Origin: SHLQ01 sp033344795 | GTDB taxonomy: Bacteria > Actinomycetota > Acidimicrobiia > Acidimicrobiales > SHLQ01 | NCBI GenBank assembly: GCA_033344795.1 | Contig: JAWPMS010000001.1 | Span: 930,001-994,000 of the forward strand | Direction of reading: 5' to 3' | DNA length: 64,000 nt | Shown: positions 60,187 to 64,000 of the stretch, piece by piece | Layout of the letters: every line of letters begins with the position of its first letter | Position numbering within the stretch: the first letter of the stretch is position 1 | The notes under the pieces: model-generated | Seen by the model: the letters and a program-made list of their open reading frames with translations, nothing else | What the model was told of the DNA's origin: nothing | Databases searched by the model: none | Program-made: the position numbers and the translations under genes

Positions 60187-60232
60187 GCGGCTAACGAGCT
60201 TAGGTGCTTGTGCTGTCAGCCCAAAGCTCGGC

Positions 60233-60799
60233 TCAACCTTCTCGGCTGGGCGCTGGCGAGAACGATTCGACCGACCAAGCTCCGAATCGGTCGTGTCGAA
60301 CGAAGACGCCGAGGGTCGGATTCTCGATGCCGGTGTGCAGTTCACCTTGGCCGTGCACGGCAACCGCTTCTGCGTCACCGCGCTTGAGCACGAAACACCC
60401 GGTCGCGTCACGGTGAAAGCCATCGAGACCTGGTTCGAGGTCGACCACGCGGTTGACATGAGGGTGTCTGCCCACGAGCGCGGACCAAACGTCGTCGTCG
60501 ACCGCGGAATCGATTCGATAGTCGAGTTCCCACTTCACATATCCCGACGGCCGGAGTCGCAGTCCGGCTGCCTTGAGCCGACGAACGAGCTCACGGCTGT
60601 CGCACTCGATTGCTCCGATCTCCACGGCGATACGTCGGGTGTCGATGTCGATGTCGTAGTGATCGCCCTGAAAGCTCACCCGGCGACAGCCGAGCACCCC
60701 GGCGAAATCGTGCAGCTCATCGAGGTGGCTGTCGGAGACGAGATGACACCACGTGGTTCCACGCCATGGCCATCGCGCCTGATCAACCAGAATTGCCAT
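60233..60799 (-). CDS. DUF4031 domain protein
   Basis: A 188-residue cytosolic protein. The first 80 residues are the DUF4031 block, beginning MAILVDQARWPWRGTTWCHL then VSDSHLDELHDFA and VSFQGDHYDIDIDTRRIAVE. The rest is a second alpha/beta part of unknown type (ATGCFVLKRGDAEAVAV; PTLGVFVRHDRFGAWSVESF). The domain is widespread in actinobacteria; no function is established, though its acidic residues suggest metal or nucleotide binding. It is divergent from the RsbW-like gene by about 115 bases. Confidence 0.88.
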   Translation of the reverse strand: MAILVDQARWPWRGTTWCHLVSDSHLDELHDFAGVLGCRRVSFQGDHYDIDIDTRRIAVEIGAIECDSRELVRRLKAAGLRLRPSGYVKWELDYRIDSAVDDDVWSALVGRHPHVNRVVDLEPGLDGFHRDATGCFVLKRGDAEAVAVHGQGELHTGIENPTLGVFVRHDRFGAWSVESFSPAPSREG

Positions 60800-60914
60800 T
60801 GGCCCACGGTAGGGCGCAATTTGTCACCCAACACCCATTCTGGTGCACCTCAATCCAAGGAGTTGTTGCCGAGCATCATCGGCATCGGAGCGGACGGCTG
60901 GCACACTCAGAGAT

Positions 60915-61322
60915 GTGGCTGCAGCAGTAGAACCCGATCGCATGGAGAGCGTCAATGCCGACGTCATCTCGCTCACGATCCCTGCCGCCATGCGTTTCGT
61001 CCGACTCGTACGTATCGCCGTGGCATCGATTGGACGTCGAAAGGGGCTGTCGGTTCGAGCAATCGATGACCTCCGCCTCGCGGTCGACGAAGCGTTCTCG
61101 TTGTTGCTGGGTGATCGTGATCACGTGGGCACCGTCGAGGTCACGTTCGAGGTCGATGAACACGAACTCCTCGTGAGCATCGTCCAACGTCTCGACGACG
61201 GACCCTACGAATCCGATCCCGAAGACCTGCCTCGGTTCGATGTGGTGATTTCTGACCTGATCGATCGATTCGAGGCTGATCCCAAGATCGGCGTCGTTCA
61301 GTTCTCGAAGCGCTTCGGCTAA
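60915..61322 (+). CDS. ATP-binding protein, RsbW-like anti-sigma/serine kinase
   Basis: A 135-residue protein with the small GHKL ATPase fold of RsbW/SpoIIAB anti-sigma factors: LTIPAAMRFVRLVRIAVASI then VRAIDDLRLAVDEAFSLLL (the N-box helix, where D replaces the usual N in E-x-x-x-N), then strands TVEVTFEVDEHELLVSIV and FDVVISDLIDRFEADPK. RsbW-type proteins bind and inhibit a sigma factor and phosphorylate an antagonist. The Asn of the ATP-binding N-box is not clear, so kinase activity is uncertain. GTG 60915 is preferred; ATG 60942 is possible. No anti-sigma antagonist or sigma-B gene is adjacent. Confidence 0.72.
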   Translation: MAAAVEPDRMESVNADVISLTIPAAMRFVRLVRIAVASIGRRKGLSVRAIDDLRLAVDEAFSLLLGDRDHVGTVEVTFEVDEHELLVSIVQRLDDGPYESDPEDLPRFDVVISDLIDRFEADPKIGVVQFSKRFG

Positions 61323-61340
61323 GACTCGTTTGGCCTGCGC

Positions 61341-61787
61341 CTAGCTGGAGGCGACGCCGGTCGAACCAAAGCCGCCTTCGCCGCGGACGGAGTCCGGCAA
61401 CTCATCGACCGGAACGAAGGCCGCCTGCTCGACCCGCTGGATCACGAGCTGGGCAATGCGATCGCCGCGTTCGATTGTGAAGGGTTCGGTGGGATCTGTG
61501 TTGACGAGCAACACCTTGAGCTCACCTCGGTATCCCGAGTCGATCAGCCCCGGCGTATTGAGGCACGTCACACCGTGTTTCATGGCCAAACCGGACCGTG
61601 GTTGCACGAAACCGGCATATCCAGCGGGTATCGCAATTGCCGCGCCGGTCGGGACGAGGCCGCGGCCTCCCCCCGGCGCGAGTGTCAGCGGCTCGGCCGC
61701 CACAAGATCTGCACCGGCGTCGCCTTCGGTCGCATACGCGGGCATGGCCAGATCGGGATCGAGTCGTCGCAAAGGAATCTCCAGCAC
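61341..61787 (-). CDS. dut: dUTP diphosphatase
   Basis: A 148-residue trimeric dUTPase. The five conserved motifs are visible: motif 1 YATEGDAGADLVAAEPL, motif 2 PRSGLAMKHGV (PRSG), motif 3 GLIDSGYRGELKVLLVN with the catalytic Asp, motif 4 GDRIAQLVI, and motif 5 at the C-terminus (RGEGGFGSTG) that closes over the uracil nucleotide. It hydrolyses dUTP to dUMP and pyrophosphate, keeping uracil out of DNA and feeding thymidylate synthesis. GTG 61787 gives the usual start; longer upstream starts run into the divergent orn region. Confidence 0.97.
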   Translation of the reverse strand: MLEIPLRRLDPDLAMPAYATEGDAGADLVAAEPLTLAPGGGRGLVPTGAAIAIPAGYAGFVQPRSGLAMKHGVTCLNTPGLIDSGYRGELKVLLVNTDPTEPFTIERGDRIAQLVIQRVEQAAFVPVDELPDSVRGEGGFGSTGVASS

Positions 61788-61829
61788 GAGAGTGACCCTA
61801 GGCGTTCTGAGCGTGGCTAACGTAGCCGG

Positions 61830-62381
61830 ATGCTCGCATGGATGGACCTCGAAATGACCGGCCTCGACCCAGATCGGCACGTCATCGTCGAGATCGCGAC
61901 GTTACTCACCGATGACAACCTCGAGCTGATCGCTGAAGGGCCAGACCTGGTCGTCTATCAGCCACCGGAAGCCATGGCGGAGATGGACGATTTCGTGCGC
62001 AAGATGCACACCAAGTCGGGACTGCTTCCCCAGATCGAGGCGTCGACGATTTCGCTCGAAGACGCAGCCGCGCAGACCATGGACTTCCTCCGCGAGCACA
62101 TCAAGGAGCCCCGAACCGTTCCGCTCTGCGGTAACTCGATTGGCACCGATCGTCGATTTCTTGCAAAGCACACGTCGGAGATCGAGGAGTTTCTCCACTA
62201 TCGCTCAGTCGACGTGTCGACGATCAAAGAACTCGCCCGCCGTTGGTATCCAGATGTTCTGAAGAATGCTCCAGACAAGGCGCTTGGGCACCGCGCGCTG
62301 GACGATATTCGTGAGTCGGTCGCTGAACTCGCGTACTACCGCTCGACGGTATTCGCCGACCTCCCAATCGACAATGCATGA
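61830..62381 (+). CDS. orn: oligoribonuclease
   Basis: A 183-residue DEDDh exonuclease. The first acidic pair is D6 and E8 in MDLEMTGLDPD, the middle one is in CGNSIGTDRRFLAKH (Asp), and the histidine and last Asp are in HRALDDIRESV. DVSTIKELARRWYPD is a typical Orn segment. It degrades two- to five-nucleotide RNAs, including pGpG from cyclic di-GMP turnover, to mononucleotides. Length is normal. Its TGA overlaps the ATG of the MBL hydrolase gene, so the two are co-translated. Confidence 0.97.
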   Translation: MLAWMDLEMTGLDPDRHVIVEIATLLTDDNLELIAEGPDLVVYQPPEAMAEMDDFVRKMHTKSGLLPQIEASTISLEDAAAQTMDFLREHIKEPRTVPLCGNSIGTDRRFLAKHTSEIEEFLHYRSVDVSTIKELARRWYPDVLKNAPDKALGHRALDDIRESVAELAYYRSTVFADLPIDNA

Positions 62382-63466
62382 GCGAGGCTGATCTGGAGCG
62401 ACCGTCCAAGTCGGAACAGCGCAGCCCGGATCACCATGCCGAAGAGGTTGCGCCTGGCGTTCTTCGCATCATGTTGCCGATCGACCTTCCTGGTCTGGGT
62501 CACGTCAACTGCTATGTGCTCGAGGATGATCGCGGTCTGGCTCTGGTGGACCCCGGCCTGGCCGATGGCGTCAGTCACCGGGTACTGATCGAACGCCTCG
62601 ACGAGGTGGGTCTCGATGCGGGGCGAATCCACACGGTGGTTGTCACCCACAGCCATTTCGATCATTTCGGAGGGATCGCCCGTCTGCACGCCGTCGACAC
62701 GTTGGGTCCCATAGAGGTCGTCGGGTATCGGGGGTTCGGATCGAGCTGGCGTCGGGCCTATGACGACGTGCTCGAGAACGAGGACTCATCCGCCCTCGTG
62801 GAACGCAGCGCAGTCGAGATTGCCGACGTCGCCGCGAAGCTGGTTCGGCCGACACCTTGGGGGCGAATGACCGACCCCTTCCCGAGCGAGCTCCTCGTGC
62901 GGTGGTCTGAGGGCATCGATGTCGTCGACGTCTTCCGACCGCCCGAAATCACGCGCGAAATAGGCGACGGTGACGTCATCTCGCTTGGGCGACGCGACTG
63001 GTTGGCTCTGCACACGCCGGGCCATGCCGACGATCATCTCTGTCTGTGGAACGCCGATGCCGGGATCTTGTTCTCCGGCGATCATGTCTTACCGACGATC
63101 ACCCCACACATCTCGGGCCTGTCTGATCATGACGACCCGCTGCAGGTGTTCTTCACCTCGCTCGAACGCATCGAAGAACTGGAGGGGTCGACGATCGTCC
63201 TTCCAGCCCATGGCGACCCATTTGTCGATGCGGCCGGCCGGAGTCGCTCGATCCGAGAACACCACGAAGGTCGGCTCGATCGGTTACGCGACATCGGCGC
63301 CGAGATTGGTCAGCAACCCGTTGACGCTTTCATGAAGTTGCTCTTCCGAGAACGATCATGGGGAAACATGGCGGCCAGCGAAACGTATGCACACCTCGAG
63401 TGGCTCCGGATCCATGACGGCGCACGCCGAGAAGAGTCCGGCGGCGTGCTGAGATACGACCTCTAG
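62378..63466 (+). CDS. MBL-fold metallo-hydrolase
   Basis: A 362-residue metallo-beta-lactamase-fold protein. Metal ligands are in H91-x-H93-x-D95-H96 (THSHFDHFGG), LHTPGHADDH, FSGDHVLP and the C-terminal LPAHGDPF. A long inserted region (about 120-190) and a C-terminal winged-helix-like segment (DAFMKLLFRERSWGNMAAS) resemble the lactonase/glyoxalase II-like group with a winged helix at the end. It hydrolyses an ester, thioester or lactone that the sequence does not name. ATG 62378 overlaps the end of orn; the last four bases overlap the convergent gene. Confidence 0.9.
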   Translation: MSEADLERPSKSEQRSPDHHAEEVAPGVLRIMLPIDLPGLGHVNCYVLEDDRGLALVDPGLADGVSHRVLIERLDEVGLDAGRIHTVVVTHSHFDHFGGIARLHAVDTLGPIEVVGYRGFGSSWRRAYDDVLENEDSSALVERSAVEIADVAAKLVRPTPWGRMTDPFPSELLVRWSEGIDVVDVFRPPEITREIGDGDVISLGRRDWLALHTPGHADDHLCLWNADAGILFSGDHVLPTITPHISGLSDHDDPLQVFFTSLERIEELEGSTIVLPAHGDPFVDAAGRSRSIREHHEGRLDRLRDIGAEIGQQPVDAFMKLLFRERSWGNMAASETYAHLEWLRIHDGARREESGGVLRYDL

Positions 63467-64000
63467 ACCTCGGCCATCTCAGCGGTGTCAGCTTCGGTCG
63501 ACTCCGGCGAGTCGATCGAGGGCCCATCATCGTCACCGCTGATCTTCTTCCAGACAAACGCAGCGACCGAGACGAGAACGGCGAGTCCGAGCATGATCAG
63601 ACCCGCACGTTCGGCGCCCAGATCGTTGTTGATGAAGTTCACGACGTCGGCTTGGATACCTTCGACGAAGTCGACGACGCCGTTCCCGTTGTTGAGCGGA
63701 TCCTTCTGGAACCAGCCGTAGAAGGCGAGATAGACACCTGCGAGAACGAGCAGCACCCCAGAAATCCGGTTGATGACTGGTAGGAGCGAGCGCATCTTGT
63801 TCGCCACACCACGACGACCAGCTGCGAGAGCCATCGTCAAGAACAGAATGACCGAGCCCATGCCCAGCGCGTAGGCGATGAAAGCCCAAAGCGACGCGCC
63901 GGCCACATCGGCGTTCGACACTGAACCGGAGACGGCGACCAGGAACGGGCCGATGGTGCAACCGAGCGAGACGAGTCCGTAGCTCACGCCGAACAGATAC
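63463..64000 (-). CDS. CcdA/DsbD-type membrane protein, C-terminal part
   Basis: Runs off the right edge, so the N-terminus is missing. The visible 178 residues hold the second redox motif YGLVSLGCTIGPFLVAVSG, followed by three membrane helices (WAFIAYALGMGSVILFLTMA; RISGVLLVLAGVYLAFYG; GLIMLGLAVLVSVAAFVW) and an acidic cytoplasmic tail (SPESTEADTAEMAEV). The Cys in G-C-T-I-G-P and the helix order place it in the CcdA-like thiol transport family, a second member besides the one at 38747. The missing part should carry the first P-C motif. Convergent with the MBL gene. Confidence 0.85.
   Translation of the reverse strand, partial: YLFGVSYGLVSLGCTIGPFLVAVSGSVSNADVAGASLWAFIAYALGMGSVILFLTMALAAGRRGVANKMRSLLPVINRISGVLLVLAGVYLAFYGWFQKDPLNNGNGVVDFVEGIQADVVNFINNDLGAERAGLIMLGLAVLVSVAAFVWKKISGDDDGPSIDSPESTEADTAEMAEV

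Noticed and set aside
1..64000. CRISPR arrays, insertion sequences, prophage or integrase genes
   Set aside because: No short regularly spaced repeats, transposase or integrase signatures were seen; the only long repeats are the tandem Tad gene ends.

Overview
The window is a gene-dense, high-GC stretch of bacterial chromosome. It looks like an actinobacterium, probably of the class Acidimicrobiia (Ilumatobacter-like); that placement is inference from gene content: a PAC2-family protein, an adjacent egtB-egtD pair, HelD and Lhr helicases, actinobacterial-style RpiB, DUF4031, DUF427 and TIGR03084-like proteins, Orn, many GTG starts, and many lipoproteins with Thr-rich linkers. No phage, IS element or CRISPR array is visible. 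One tRNA (Lys, TTT) is present. No gap between genes exceeds 300 bases.

Layout. 1-6.3 kb: end of an ABC permease, a 57-residue membrane protein, a large PKD-repeat surface protein, a CDP-alcohol phosphatidyltransferase, a SirB1-like protein and a flavin reductase-like protein. 6.3-17.4 kb: Lhr helicase, two near-identical tandem Tad/TadG-like surface proteins, and HelD. 17.4-24.4 kb: hemE-hemG, a class III cyclase-like protein, a HesB-like gene that reads through an in-frame TGA (candidate selenoprotein), a large lipoprotein, Lnt and Dtd. 24.4-28.6 kb: an uncharacterised sugar/glycan-type cluster (GT4, two methyltransferases, an alpha/alpha-toroid protein, GtrA). 28.6-40.1 kb: a transglycosylase-like lipoprotein, two TadE-like proteins, rpiB, a 2125-residue repeat protein and a divergent CcdA-TlpA redox pair. 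40.1-50.4 kb: a DinB-like protein with its TetR, egtB-egtD, GNAT, PAC2, then a minus-strand run of lipase-like hydrolase, NUDIX, glnD and a small unknown, followed by DUF427 and tRNA-Lys. 50.4-64 kb: a serine beta-lactamase-like protein, an ECF sigma factor with a putative anti-sigma, two TetR-type regulators, an RTX-like protein, a cluster of secreted lipoproteins including a NagZ-like GH3 enzyme, DUF4031, an RsbW-like protein, dut, orn, an MBL-fold hydrolase and the end of a second CcdA-like gene.

Themes. The window is unusually rich in envelope and surface proteins: at least six lipoproteins, four Tad-type proteins and two giant repeat proteins. Several carry regularly spaced cysteine pairs, and a CcdA-TlpA thiol-redox pair is transcribed head-to-head from the largest of these. 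The strongest candidates for new biology are the HesB-like TGA-containing gene at 20660-20962 with a hairpin of bacterial SECIS type, and the tandem Tad-propeller pair at 11068-15303, whose 5' and 3' ends are almost identical while the middles have diverged.
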